The position numbers were made by a program, and so were the translations under genes. Below, piece by piece: positions 1 to 8,097 of a stretch of 64,000 nt of DNA. Source of the DNA: Vallitalea pronyensis (GTDB taxonomy: Bacteria; Bacillota; Clostridia; Lachnospirales; Vallitaleaceae); the NCBI RefSeq assembly GCF_018141445.1, contig NZ_CP058649.1:329001-393000 (forward strand). Reading direction: 5' to 3'. A model generated the notes under the pieces. It did no database searches. It saw only the letters and a list, made by a program, of their open reading frames with translations, and had not been told where the DNA came from. The first letter of the stretch is position 1. Every line of letters begins with the position of its first letter.

Positions 1-1140
1 GATTTGTTTATAAAAATAATAACCAGGCATCACCTCATAGTGGCCTTGTCCATCTAATTTTATAGCTGTTCCAGGATTAGGATCCCCTCCACGCCATCGG
101 GATGGTACTTGGATACACGCCCAAGGAATAAGAGCATTTACCTTGGTGCTGTAAATATTCTGAATGAGCGTATCTAAAAATGGCACATCCATGCCAAGCC
201 AGCTACAGGAAGTACCCCAGGCATGAAGGCTAGGCTTTTTTTCTCGTAATGTATCAATACCTGCGCTTCTTGCATCACCAAACCATCTATAATCTCTATC
301 ATCGTAATTGTACCAAGGATAGTTAATAAACGCATGAGACGTAATTAAGCCCAATGCTTGGATAGCCTGATGATTCTCTGCAATAGCATCTGCATAGCCC
401 CAGCGGTCAAATCGGAACCAACTGGATGTTTCACCAGGGGTAATGCCAACATCCTGAAGCTGATGGTGATCAAGAACACGGCGTAATAGAGGCATAAAAG
501 CAACAATTGTTTCTTTCGGCCAGTAACAATTATAGTCTTCACCATGAAAAGCTACTGTCTTTCCATCTGATGGCCACCTGACATGGTCTTCACCTTCATT
601 ATGTATACTCATGTAGGTCACTGGCAATCCTTCCTGCTCTTTCAAATATTTTACCCAAGATGCCATGTACTTGGCTAATTCAAGCATGTATTTAGGGTCA
701 AGGTCACGACCACGGACCATCTTTTGCTTGGTCATAAAAGCAGGTGGTTGATAAAGTGTGGTGATTATTTGCAGTTCATAATTCATGGCTTTCGCTTTTT
801 TCAGACCTTCTCTGGCAAAATAACGTGTCCACTGAGTCGTTGTAAGATGATCGTATCGTGTCCTATCCAGTGTATGCATATCTGACGGATCCGTATGGGG
901 TTCATTTTGATGGAAACCATCACAAAACATTTTGATAATACTTGGTTTCAAGCCGTCTTCACCAAAAATAAGGTCGATTATTTCTTGACGTTTTTCTTCA
1001 GATAGGGTCTGAAAGCCACCGTAATCTTGAGGCTCCTCTAAGTAATCAGGTGTCTGTGCTGTTTCCACATAGTTGACACCAAACCCATCCCACTCCCTTA
1101 TGATGTTTTGAAAATTCACATGTCCTTTAATCATGGACAT
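1..1140 (-). CDS. GH30-like glycoside hydrolase, 3' part outside the window
   Basis: This gene runs off the left edge; 380 codons from the start are visible and open. The ATG at 1140 is preceded by GGAGGTGA at good spacing. The N-terminal EWDGFGVNYVE stretch, the DYGGF segment, and a MSIHNEGED motif with a probable acid/base Glu182 fit a clan-A TIM-barrel hydrolase of the GH30 or related galactanase/glucanase type. The visible end has the PGYYFYKQ signature common near the end of the barrel in these enzymes. No signal peptide is seen, so it probably acts in the cytoplasm on imported oligosaccharides. The nucleophile is not identified. Its neighbours (aldolase, sulfatase, rhamnosidase, mannosidase) support polysaccharide breakdown. 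The exact substrate is unknown. Confidence 0.75.
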   Translation of the reverse strand, partial: MSMIKGHVNFQNIIREWDGFGVNYVETAQTPDYLEEPQDYGGFQTLSEEKRQEIIDLIFGEDGLKPSIIKMFCDGFHQNEPHTDPSDMHTLDRTRYDHLTTTQWTRYFAREGLKKAKAMNYELQIITTLYQPPAFMTKQKMVRGRDLDPKYMLELAKYMASWVKYLKEQEGLPVTYMSIHNEGEDHVRWPSDGKTVAFHGEDYNCYWPKETIVAFMPLLRRVLDHHQLQDVGITPGETSSWFRFDRWGYADAIAENHQAIQALGLITSHAFINYPWYNYDDRDYRWFGDARSAGIDTLREKKPSLHAWGTSCSWLGMDVPFLDTLIQNIYSTKVNALIPWACIQVPSRWRGGDPNPGTAIKLDGQGHYEVMPGYYFYKQI

Positions 1141-1367
1141 GGTATTCACCTCCATTCATATTTTTCTCTTGTTCCATAAAAGGATGCCTATGACCAGCTT
1201 ATTTTTATGTTACTTATCCCTTCTGGTCAATAAGAACTACCTTATTTATATCTTACGTAACTTCCAGTCCATGACATATAGTCTCATTTTTACTTTCTTT
1301 ATCTAAACTTGTACTCTTTTGCCTGACCATCATTTAGCTTGAATTAGTCTGAAAAATATCCTCTATT

Positions 1368-2264
1368 TTAACCGTTACTCTTTACATCACAATAAGCTAT
1401 CTTATCTTCATTCACGCCCGCTTTTCCATCACTCATAAATAATGTGATATGTCTTTTTACCGCTCTAAAAACTGCTTCTTCTATCACTGTATACATCTTA
1501 GAGTAACTGGGTTTTTTGAATGAACCATGACATAGCTTATGTACTTCAGCCACAATATCTTGTTGAAGGGCTGTTGCTACATTAATTTTCTGAATCCCCC
1601 CCTTTACACTTTTTCTAAAATCTTCTTCCGATATACCTGACCCTCCATGGAGTACAAGTGGTACTTCCGTCATTCGATTAATCTCCCTTAAGCGCTGAAA
1701 CTGTATATTCGGGGACTCCTTATATGCACCATGAGCATTTCCAATGGCAATGGCTAAAGCATCCACACCAGTACCTGCAATGAATGTTTTAACTTCTTGA
1801 ACATCTGTCAACAACATGGCCAGGTCTTTTGAACCGTCTTCACTTCCTCCAACACGGCCAAGCTCTGCTTCACAGGTAGCATCATAAGTATGAGCAAGGT
1901 CTACTGCTATTTTGGATAGATGCATATTCTCCAGCATGGGGTACGAGGCACCATCATACATCACAGAAGAAAAACCTAAATCTAGAGCCTGCTTAATATG
2001 GTCCATATCCTCCCCATGATCAAAATGAACAACTACAGGTACCGTAGCATTCTGTGCGGCTTGGAGCATAACCGGCGCCATATAGTTAAGAGGTGCTATA
2101 TCCAGTTGAACTTGGGCTAATTGAAGAATTATCGGGGACCTCAGTTCTTCTGCCGCACGGATTGCACCCCGTACCGCTTCTATACTTAATGTGTTAAATG
2201 CGCCTACTCCATAACCATGGTAATCCGCATGAGCAAGCATACTTGTCATATTGACTAATGGCAT
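1368..2264 (-). CDS. Class II fructose/tagatose-bisphosphate aldolase family protein
   Basis: A 298-residue zinc-dependent ketose-phosphate aldolase, close to the usual length of about 285-305 residues. Visible motifs are HFDHG with the catalytic Asp82 and zinc ligand His83, the EAELG segment around Glu134, NAHGAYK with His178, and LHGGSG with His206, then GIQKINVAT for phosphate binding. The family cleaves ketose mono- or bisphosphates to dihydroxyacetone phosphate (or an analogue) and an aldehyde. The start is supported by AAGGAGTGG upstream. It lies in the same island as a PfkB kinase, a sugar isomerase and a glycyl radical enzyme, so it probably performs the carbon-carbon cleavage of that catabolic route rather than housekeeping glycolysis. 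The true substrate cannot be read from the sequence. Confidence 0.85.
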   Translation of the reverse strand: MPLVNMTSMLAHADYHGYGVGAFNTLSIEAVRGAIRAAEELRSPIILQLAQVQLDIAPLNYMAPVMLQAAQNATVPVVVHFDHGEDMDHIKQALDLGFSSVMYDGASYPMLENMHLSKIAVDLAHTYDATCEAELGRVGGSEDGSKDLAMLLTDVQEVKTFIAGTGVDALAIAIGNAHGAYKESPNIQFQRLREINRMTEVPLVLHGGSGISEEDFRKSVKGGIQKINVATALQQDIVAEVHKLCHGSFKKPSYSKMYTVIEEAVFRAVKRHITLFMSDGKAGVNEDKIAYCDVKSNG

Positions 2265-2285
2265 AAAACCACTCCTTTTATTTTT

Positions 2286-2711
2286 TTATATGGATATAAG
2301 TTCCTTTTCAAAAATACCCCTAAGATGGGTATAGCGATAAGATGCTGGTGTCATATCTGTAAAAGCTTTGAACACATGATAAAAGTGACTCAGATTATCA
2401 TAGCCTGCTTCAAGAGCGACTTCTATGATGGGTAACCCTGTATTGACTAACAGCTCCTTGGCATACTGAATACGCTTTTCATTGATATACCTGGATGGTG
2501 TTTTATTGAGAAACCTTTTAAAACACTTACAAAGGTATTGATTGCTTTTCCCCGAGATATCTATTAATGCAGGTACTCCTTCCGTAAGTATCGATCTGTC
2601 CTTTGCACGCAGCAAGGTCATAAACCAATAAGGCTGTTGGAACTTATATTGTGAACCTTTACTGGAACCATGACCATCTTGTCTGCTTTTCTGTCCATTG
2701 ATTTTATCCAT
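2286..2711 (-). CDS. Minimal AraC-family regulator consisting almost only of the DNA-binding domain
   Basis: A 141-residue protein carrying both helix-turn-helix motifs of the AraC family, including SNQYLCKCFKRF in the first and AGYDNLSHFYHVFK with a following TPASYR in the second. Full-length relatives are about 270-300 residues with an N-terminal cupin sensor, which is absent here. Only 136 bp separate this start from the divergent sulfatase, so no sensor domain can be hidden upstream. A strong AAGGAGG site sits just before the ATG, so the short form is probably translated rather than being debris. It sits between the aldolase (21 bp downstream) and the divergent sulfatase and could control both. 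An alternative is a decayed regulator that kept its start region by chance. Confidence 0.75.
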   Translation of the reverse strand: MDKINGQKSRQDGHGSSKGSQYKFQQPYWFMTLLRAKDRSILTEGVPALIDISGKSNQYLCKCFKRFLNKTPSRYINEKRIQYAKELLVNTGLPIIEVALEAGYDNLSHFYHVFKAFTDMTPASYRYTHLRGIFEKELISI

Positions 2712-2847
2712 GACTTTCCTCCTTAGATGAAATAATTACAATTCTGATTCATATAGAACAAGATATCTTTTGTTTTTTGACTTATAATAAACTAATAATC
2801 GATTGCGTGCATCATGTAATCAACCATAATCGTGTGAGGTGAACTAA

Positions 2848-4332
2848 ATGAACTATATTCTTATCAATCCAGATGAAATGCGACATAATGTTTTAGGTTG
2901 TTACGGTAATGAAGCTGCCGTGACACCCCATATTGATCAATTAGCCCATGAGGGCACATTATTTGAAAATTGTTTTGTTCAAAATTCTGTTTGTACACCA
3001 TCCCGAATAAGTTTTTTAACTGGCCTATACCCTCATAACCGAGGACATCGAACCCTGTGGCACACTTTAGGCCCTGATGAACCTAATCTCTTTAGAACCT
3101 TAAAGGAAAATGGCTATGCTATACATATTTGGGGCAAAAATGATGCATTTAGCCCAGAAGCTCTAGCGTTATGTGCCACAACCATCAATAAGCATCATGA
3201 CATGAGCAACTACTCCTACCACAGCAAAAGGCGGAATCCATTAGGGGAATTAGGTGATAATAGCTTTTTATATGAGAATGAGCCGACAACCATTAAAGAA
3301 AACAAAGACTATGGATTTATCAAAGAGGCCATTAACTTTCTAAAGAGTAAGCCAGAAAATCCATTCTGTGTTTATCTTGCCTTGGATAACCCCCACCCGC
3401 CTTATAAAGTCAATGATGATTTTATCGATACCATTGACATGGACAAGATTCCTGAATTGATACCTTACATGAAAGACGGTACACCTGACTTTCATGGGTT
3501 AATTCGAGACTATAGGGGTCTTGACCAACTGGATAATGCCTATTTAAAAGAAATCATGAAAGTTTACTTGGGCATGACTACCATGGTGGATTGGATGGTT
3601 GGTCAACTCTTGCATGCCGTTGAAGCCTATGGTTACGACCAGAACACAACCATTATCTTTTTTAGCGACCATGGAGATTATGCTGGTGACTATGGCTTAG
3701 TGGAAAAATGGCCAAGTGGGTTTGAAGATGCTTTGCTGCATATACCTTTTATTGTGAAAGCTCCTGGTTATAAAAAAGGTAATGTGATGAAAGCACCTAT
3801 TGAAACCTTTGACATGGTTGCCACCATCCTTGAATTATCCAATATCGACCCTCACTATAGCCACTTTTCTAAAAGCTTGGTACCACAGTTAGAAGGAGTA
3901 GAAGGGGATTTAGACAGGACCGTCTTTGCAGAAGGGGGCTATGATGAATCGGAGCCTCATTGCTTTGAAGGCTATGGCGTTGGACAGGATATACGGCTTG
4001 ATGAAGATATGGATAACATCTATTACCCGAAAGTGCTTCAGCAGCAAGAAGTACGCGAAAGTGTCTGCCGTTCTGTGATGGCAAGAAACCTAAACTATAA
4101 ACTTGTCAGGCGCTCTTCTGGAAAACACGCGTTTTATGACCTTCATAACGACCCTCAAGAGCTTCATAATGTGTATGGGGTGGAAGCTTACTGGCAACAA
4201 CAGTATGCCTTAGAAAATAAACTGATGGACTGGTACTTAACCACTTCCGATACCGTGCCTTATGAGCGACAAATTCGTCATTTTGATCCTGCTGTCAGTA
4301 TGGCATTAAATAAAGCTGACAACAGCTTCTAA
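2848..4332 (+). CDS. Type I sulfatase, Cys-type
   Basis: A 494-residue alkaline-phosphatase-fold sulfatase. Cys49 in the CTPSR signature is the residue converted to formylglycine by a maturase. Metal ligands are suggested by the N-terminal NPDEMRHN segment and by FFSDHGDYAGDYG in the middle. A C-terminal FYDLHNDPQEL segment is typical of the family. No signal peptide is visible, which suggests a cytoplasmic enzyme desulfating imported oligosaccharides. The start follows GTGAGGTGA at suitable spacing. It is transcribed divergently from the minimal AraC gene and convergently with the glycyl radical operon. Because the residue is Cys and the organism appears anaerobic, an anaerobic radical SAM maturase would be needed; none lies in this window. 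The sugar specificity is unknown. Confidence 0.9.
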   Translation: MNYILINPDEMRHNVLGCYGNEAAVTPHIDQLAHEGTLFENCFVQNSVCTPSRISFLTGLYPHNRGHRTLWHTLGPDEPNLFRTLKENGYAIHIWGKNDAFSPEALALCATTINKHHDMSNYSYHSKRRNPLGELGDNSFLYENEPTTIKENKDYGFIKEAINFLKSKPENPFCVYLALDNPHPPYKVNDDFIDTIDMDKIPELIPYMKDGTPDFHGLIRDYRGLDQLDNAYLKEIMKVYLGMTTMVDWMVGQLLHAVEAYGYDQNTTIIFFSDHGDYAGDYGLVEKWPSGFEDALLHIPFIVKAPGYKKGNVMKAPIETFDMVATILELSNIDPHYSHFSKSLVPQLEGVEGDLDRTVFAEGGYDESEPHCFEGYGVGQDIRLDEDMDNIYYPKVLQQQEVRESVCRSVMARNLNYKLVRRSSGKHAFYDLHNDPQELHNVYGVEAYWQQQYALENKLMDWYLTTSDTVPYERQIRHFDPAVSMALNKADNSF

Positions 4333-4345
4333 AGGGATGCTATGG

Positions 4346-4384
4346 ACAGCCTTGCTATCTCATTATTCAGGAGATAGAAGGCTG
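4346..4384. terminator. Bidirectional hairpin between convergent genes
   Basis: ACAGCCT and CTATCTC arms pair with GAGATAG and AGGCTGT around an eight-base loop. It lies between the ends of the sulfatase and the radical activase, so it can terminate both. The T-run is short (TTTATC on the plus strand), so efficiency is uncertain. Confidence 0.6.
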
Positions 4385-4424
4385 TTTATCTCCACTTACA
4401 CGCACCAACACCAAAAGACATGGC

Positions 4425-5237
4425 TTAAATGTCCTCACCATGTAATCGGATTTTTCCATGGGGGTATTGAGCAACCCATGTTTTAATTCGCTGTAAGGAT
4501 GCTTTATCATCCATGTTTTCAAGGTTCTTAAGAATATACTCTGCTTGAATGCGCTTAGCTTTTCCTACACCATAATGATGATACGGTAAAAGCTCCACAT
4601 AAGCCACATGGTGGTATTTCAGACTCATCTCGCAGATAGCTCTTATATGGATCTCATTATCATTAATGGTTGGAATAATGGGGCATCTTCTAATGATTAC
4701 TGTTGTTTTCGCTGTAGATTCTTGGATCTGCTCATCTAACCATTTGACGTGTCCCTCTACCTGATCGTAGTCACAGCCTGTTAATGCTTTTAACTTCTTT
4801 TTGTCGAAATACTTATAATCCATCATAAAGATGTCCACATATGGCAGTAATTGCTTATATTGTTTCCTTTCACCATATCCAGCTGTTTCAATAGCTACAT
4901 GGATGCCAGCCTGTTTGGCCTTTCTAGCCAATGCAAGGGTAAACTCAAATTGCAGCATCGGTTCACCACCACTAATTGTTAGACCTCCACCAGATGCCTT
5001 ATAGTAATCCATATCTTGAATAACACTTGCCATGACATCATCGATTGTGACCACATAACCCATCACATGTTGCTTCCCTGTTACCTCATCCATGGCTACC
5101 TGAGGCTCCATTTTGATGGACTCTGGGTTATGGCACCAGGGGCATTTATATGGGCAGCCTTTCAGAAAAACGGTGGTTCTTATGCCTGGCCCATCATGAA
5201 AACAAGCCCTGGCTATTTCTAATATTATGCCTTTCAT
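4425..5237 (-). CDS. Glycyl radical enzyme activating enzyme (radical SAM), short form
   Basis: A radical SAM activase that would abstract a hydrogen from the glycine of the partner radical enzyme encoded just upstream. Cys28, Cys32 and Cys35 form the CxxxCxxC cluster site, followed by HNPES and SGGEP, typical of this family. I place the start at the ATG at 5237 (270 residues), which has AGGTGAT just upstream; an ATG at 5255 would overlap the stop of the preceding gene but lacks a clear site. Many activases carry an inserted ferredoxin-like domain with extra cysteines after the HNPES motif; that insertion is missing, so the layout resembles the pyruvate formate-lyase activase. It is the last gene of the kinase-isomerase-radical enzyme operon. 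Confidence 0.9.
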   Translation of the reverse strand: MKGIILEIARACFHDGPGIRTTVFLKGCPYKCPWCHNPESIKMEPQVAMDEVTGKQHVMGYVVTIDDVMASVIQDMDYYKASGGGLTISGGEPMLQFEFTLALARKAKQAGIHVAIETAGYGERKQYKQLLPYVDIFMMDYKYFDKKKLKALTGCDYDQVEGHVKWLDEQIQESTAKTTVIIRRCPIIPTINDNEIHIRAICEMSLKYHHVAYVELLPYHHYGVGKAKRIQAEYILKNLENMDDKASLQRIKTWVAQYPHGKIRLHGEDI

Positions 5238-5245
5238 CCTATCAC

Positions 5246-7525
5246 CTAATGGCATGTGCGACTTATAATTTCATTTTGTGTCTCTCGGTCAATGTCAACA
5301 AATCGAGCGCTAAAACCACCAACCCGTACAATAAGGTTGCTGTGTTTTTCTGGCTCTTTCTGTGCCTCTAATAACATGGCTTGGTCAACCACGGTTATCA
5401 TCAATTGACTACCACCTATACGATTAAAATAACCTGCAAAAACAGCTTTCACTTTATCACGCTCTTCACGGAATAACCGAGGGGACATTTTGATATGTTG
5501 AACAAAGCCTCCATGAATATCAGGGCGCAGCTTGGATATTGAATTGAGCATAGCGGTTATGCCATTTTGATCCCTGCCGCTATGGGGATTATTCCCAGGA
5601 TTCAAGTATTCCGAATACTTTCTGCCATCATACGAAGCGCCTGTTTGCAGGCCCCACAAGGTATTGGTATTGTTGTTAATATTGACAGCCAAAAAACTAT
5701 CAAGCCCATAGTGGGATGCACGGTCTTTAATATACGAGCAAGCAAATGCATGAAAATCTATGCCAATGGCATCCACATAGTTATTGTCATTACCGTATTT
5801 AGGGGCTTGCAATAAGGCACTTTGTATGGCTGTACTGCCCTTGAAATTCCTATTTACAGCCCTTACAACTTCTTGTAAGCTATAGTGCTGGTCATCAAAT
5901 ACCACCTTATTAATGGCTGCAAGTGAATCAATGACATTGACAAATCCATAGAATTCATTAACACCGCCAACATGCTGAATGCCCCCATCCAATATGGGTT
6001 TGCCCTTCTCCATACAATCAGCCATTAATAAACTGGCATAAATAAAAGAAGATGCTTCACTCATGTATTGATAAGATGCTTGCTGAAAAGCCAATGTGAT
6101 ATCCAGTAGATAGGTCAAGTATCCGTAATAACTGCGTGTCACATCATCAAAGGTTAACAGGTGATTCAGTTCATCGAAGGTATGCTTGCCGCCACGATAT
6201 GTGCCATCAAAATTGTCATACCCTTTATTCAGAGATAGCTGTAATGCCTTAACCATATTAATCAAGACATTTGGTGAACCTGTGCTTTTCCCCCATAACA
6301 TATATTCCCCACAACCATAGGGCACATAATCACAGGCGTCTTCTTCCGTCACACCTAATGCTTTTGCAACAGCTGGTACATTCACGGCATCATTGTAAAG
6401 CATGGGAAACGTACACCCTTGTTCAATGGCATGAAGCGCTAGATCATATAACCATTCTGGTACAGACTCATCCAATCGAAGGGATAGCTGAGGCAAAATC
6501 AGTTTCGTGTTCATGGTTGCCTTAATGGCACATTTGGCAAATAGGTTGGATGCTTTTATGTTATGCCGTCCTCTGCCTCCAATAATCACCCGACCATTCA
6601 CCTTATGGGATACATCATGGATGAGCTGCCATAAACTCTCTAAATAATGTATACCAGTAGCTTCTGAAATCAATCCCCTTTCAATGTCCAATGCCAAATA
6701 ATCACCAAGAACCATATCCAACCGTCCATAATTCAGAACTCCTGATAATTGGCTGTATAAAAACATGAGCTGGATGGCTTCATGGAAACTGCTTGGTGGC
6801 TGGTCATAGATATGATGGAGTGTCTGGTCCATGAGATCTTCATGAGGATGAGGCTGTTGTTGATTAAGGCTTATGCAGGCTTGAATGGACTGCTGCAATA
6901 GGTCAAGAGCATCTAAGCCACTGTGGTAAAAATCTTTTTGTTCATCCGTTAGTCCACTTTTACGTAGATGCGTCAAGAGTTTTTTCTTCAACCCTTCTAT
7001 CCCCCATTGCAAAAGGGGTCGATAATCCAATTGTATCCCCGATAATCGCATAAGCCCAATAATGGGCGTACCCATTTTTTCAATATCTGGATCAAAAAAA
7101 TCTAAGTCATGTTCCTCATTAAAAGCCTTTATCATTTGCGTATTGGTATCTTCAATTGCCCAATAATCAATCAGCTTATCGATACGTTTGTGTAATGCCT
7201 TCTCCTCTGTTTCGCCTTTCAATCGTTCCAGAAAATCCTGTCGTCCATAGTAAGAAGGCCCGTTTTTATAGTTTCCTCTTTCAGGTTCTCCTGCGCCCAG
7301 CATGCTGAGATCACCACCCCCTAAATGGGCAAATTCTAAACCTATACCAACTGGAAGCTGTATGTATCGCCCAACAAAATAATCCTCTTTCTTAGGTGGC
7401 ACAAAAACAGCTGGAAACAGTATCTTCATACATGTGATTTCTCGCTGACCTTTCGATAAATCTGCTGTTCCCTTATACGTTTCAGTAAACTTTTCCATCA
7501 GCTCTATTTTATCCATTAGCTTCAC
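5246..7525 (-). CDS. Glycyl radical enzyme of unknown substrate
   Basis: A 759-residue member of the pyruvate formate-lyase / dehydratase family. The C-terminal RVGGFSARF loop holds the radical glycine, Gly737. The catalytic thiyl cysteine is Cys405 in PYGCGEYM, keeping the Cys-X-Glu pattern (Glu407) of eliminases such as the choline and glycerol enzymes and lacking the double cysteine of pyruvate formate-lyase. The valine of the usual GCVE motif is replaced by glycine. The start is a GTG overlapping the upstream stop, with GGAGGG six bases away. Translational coupling to the lyxose-isomerase-like gene and the kinase indicates a sugar or sugar-phosphate substrate, probably undergoing C-O bond cleavage or dehydration. 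The reaction is my inference; no characterised subgroup is claimed. Confidence 0.9.
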   Translation of the reverse strand: MKLMDKIELMEKFTETYKGTADLSKGQREITCMKILFPAVFVPPKKEDYFVGRYIQLPVGIGLEFAHLGGGDLSMLGAGEPERGNYKNGPSYYGRQDFLERLKGETEEKALHKRIDKLIDYWAIEDTNTQMIKAFNEEHDLDFFDPDIEKMGTPIIGLMRLSGIQLDYRPLLQWGIEGLKKKLLTHLRKSGLTDEQKDFYHSGLDALDLLQQSIQACISLNQQQPHPHEDLMDQTLHHIYDQPPSSFHEAIQLMFLYSQLSGVLNYGRLDMVLGDYLALDIERGLISEATGIHYLESLWQLIHDVSHKVNGRVIIGGRGRHNIKASNLFAKCAIKATMNTKLILPQLSLRLDESVPEWLYDLALHAIEQGCTFPMLYNDAVNVPAVAKALGVTEEDACDYVPYGCGEYMLWGKSTGSPNVLINMVKALQLSLNKGYDNFDGTYRGGKHTFDELNHLLTFDDVTRSYYGYLTYLLDITLAFQQASYQYMSEASSFIYASLLMADCMEKGKPILDGGIQHVGGVNEFYGFVNVIDSLAAINKVVFDDQHYSLQEVVRAVNRNFKGSTAIQSALLQAPKYGNDNNYVDAIGIDFHAFACSYIKDRASHYGLDSFLAVNINNNTNTLWGLQTGASYDGRKYSEYLNPGNNPHSGRDQNGITAMLNSISKLRPDIHGGFVQHIKMSPRLFREERDKVKAVFAGYFNRIGGSQLMITVVDQAMLLEAQKEPEKHSNLIVRVGGFSARFVDIDRETQNEIISRTCH

Positions 7526-8097
7526 GTATTTCCCTCCTTCTCATCCACCATGGTAGGTATCCGTTGGATACGAGGGTCTGTAAAAATATCTAAGGCATCT
7601 CGCGACTGGGTTGAGAATTCCGAAATAACCGCACCTTTTTCTCCTGCCTGAAACCAATGCTTCGTATGGGGTAAAAGGGTATATTGTTCACCTTCCTTTA
7701 ACCGTATTTCATGGGATTCATGGGCACAATGGTTATGACCCTCTGGATGAAGGCGTTCTCCATAAGCCTCTTTTTCACTTTTTACGTATAGATTTACCTG
7801 ACCATAACGGCAACGAAAGGTTTCTTCTTTTCCTGGTTCTAAGTGACCATCTTCATGTTCATAGGGTGGATGGATATGTTCAGGACAAATCTGATGGGGA
7901 AGGAGGACCAACTCTTTTGCACATACTCTACTGGTGTTGACATAGGTTACAATGGCTAGACCCACTTCTTCAAAGTTACCAAGACCAAAATCAACAATTT
8001 CTATATTGTGAATCTCTAGGGGTGTTAATACAATATGTGCTTTCTTAAGATAGTTTAATGCTTGGTTTTGATACGCTGTCACTTGTTGACAATTCAT
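7522..8097 (-). CDS. D-lyxose isomerase-like cupin sugar isomerase
   Basis: A 191-residue single-cupin protein resembling the D-lyxose ketol-isomerase family (B. subtilis YdaE type). Metal ligands are suggested by CPEHIHPP (His74, His76), GKEETFRCRYG (Glu91 or Glu92) and HTKHWFQAG (His147). The ending EFSTQSRDALDIFTDPRI is characteristic of the family. Known members interconvert D-lyxose/D-xylulose and D-mannose/D-fructose. A His-rich stretch, HNHCAHESHE near residues 121-130, looks like an insertion that could alter the pocket. The ATG overlaps the kinase stop (ATGA) and the stop overlaps the radical enzyme start, so all three are translationally coupled. It probably makes the ketose used by the neighbouring kinase. 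Confidence 0.85.
   Translation of the reverse strand: MNCQQVTAYQNQALNYLKKAHIVLTPLEIHNIEIVDFGLGNFEEVGLAIVTYVNTSRVCAKELVLLPHQICPEHIHPPYEHEDGHLEPGKEETFRCRYGQVNLYVKSEKEAYGERLHPEGHNHCAHESHEIRLKEGEQYTLLPHTKHWFQAGEKGAVISEFSTQSRDALDIFTDPRIQRIPTMVDEKEGNT

Noticed and set aside
5016-5371. Plus-strand open frames opposite the activase and radical enzyme genes
   Set aside because: They are antisense shadows with no ribosome binding sites or family resemblance.
5246-7525. Pyruvate formate-lyase
   Set aside because: The double cysteine of that enzyme is absent; the site is Cys-Gly-Glu, of eliminase type.
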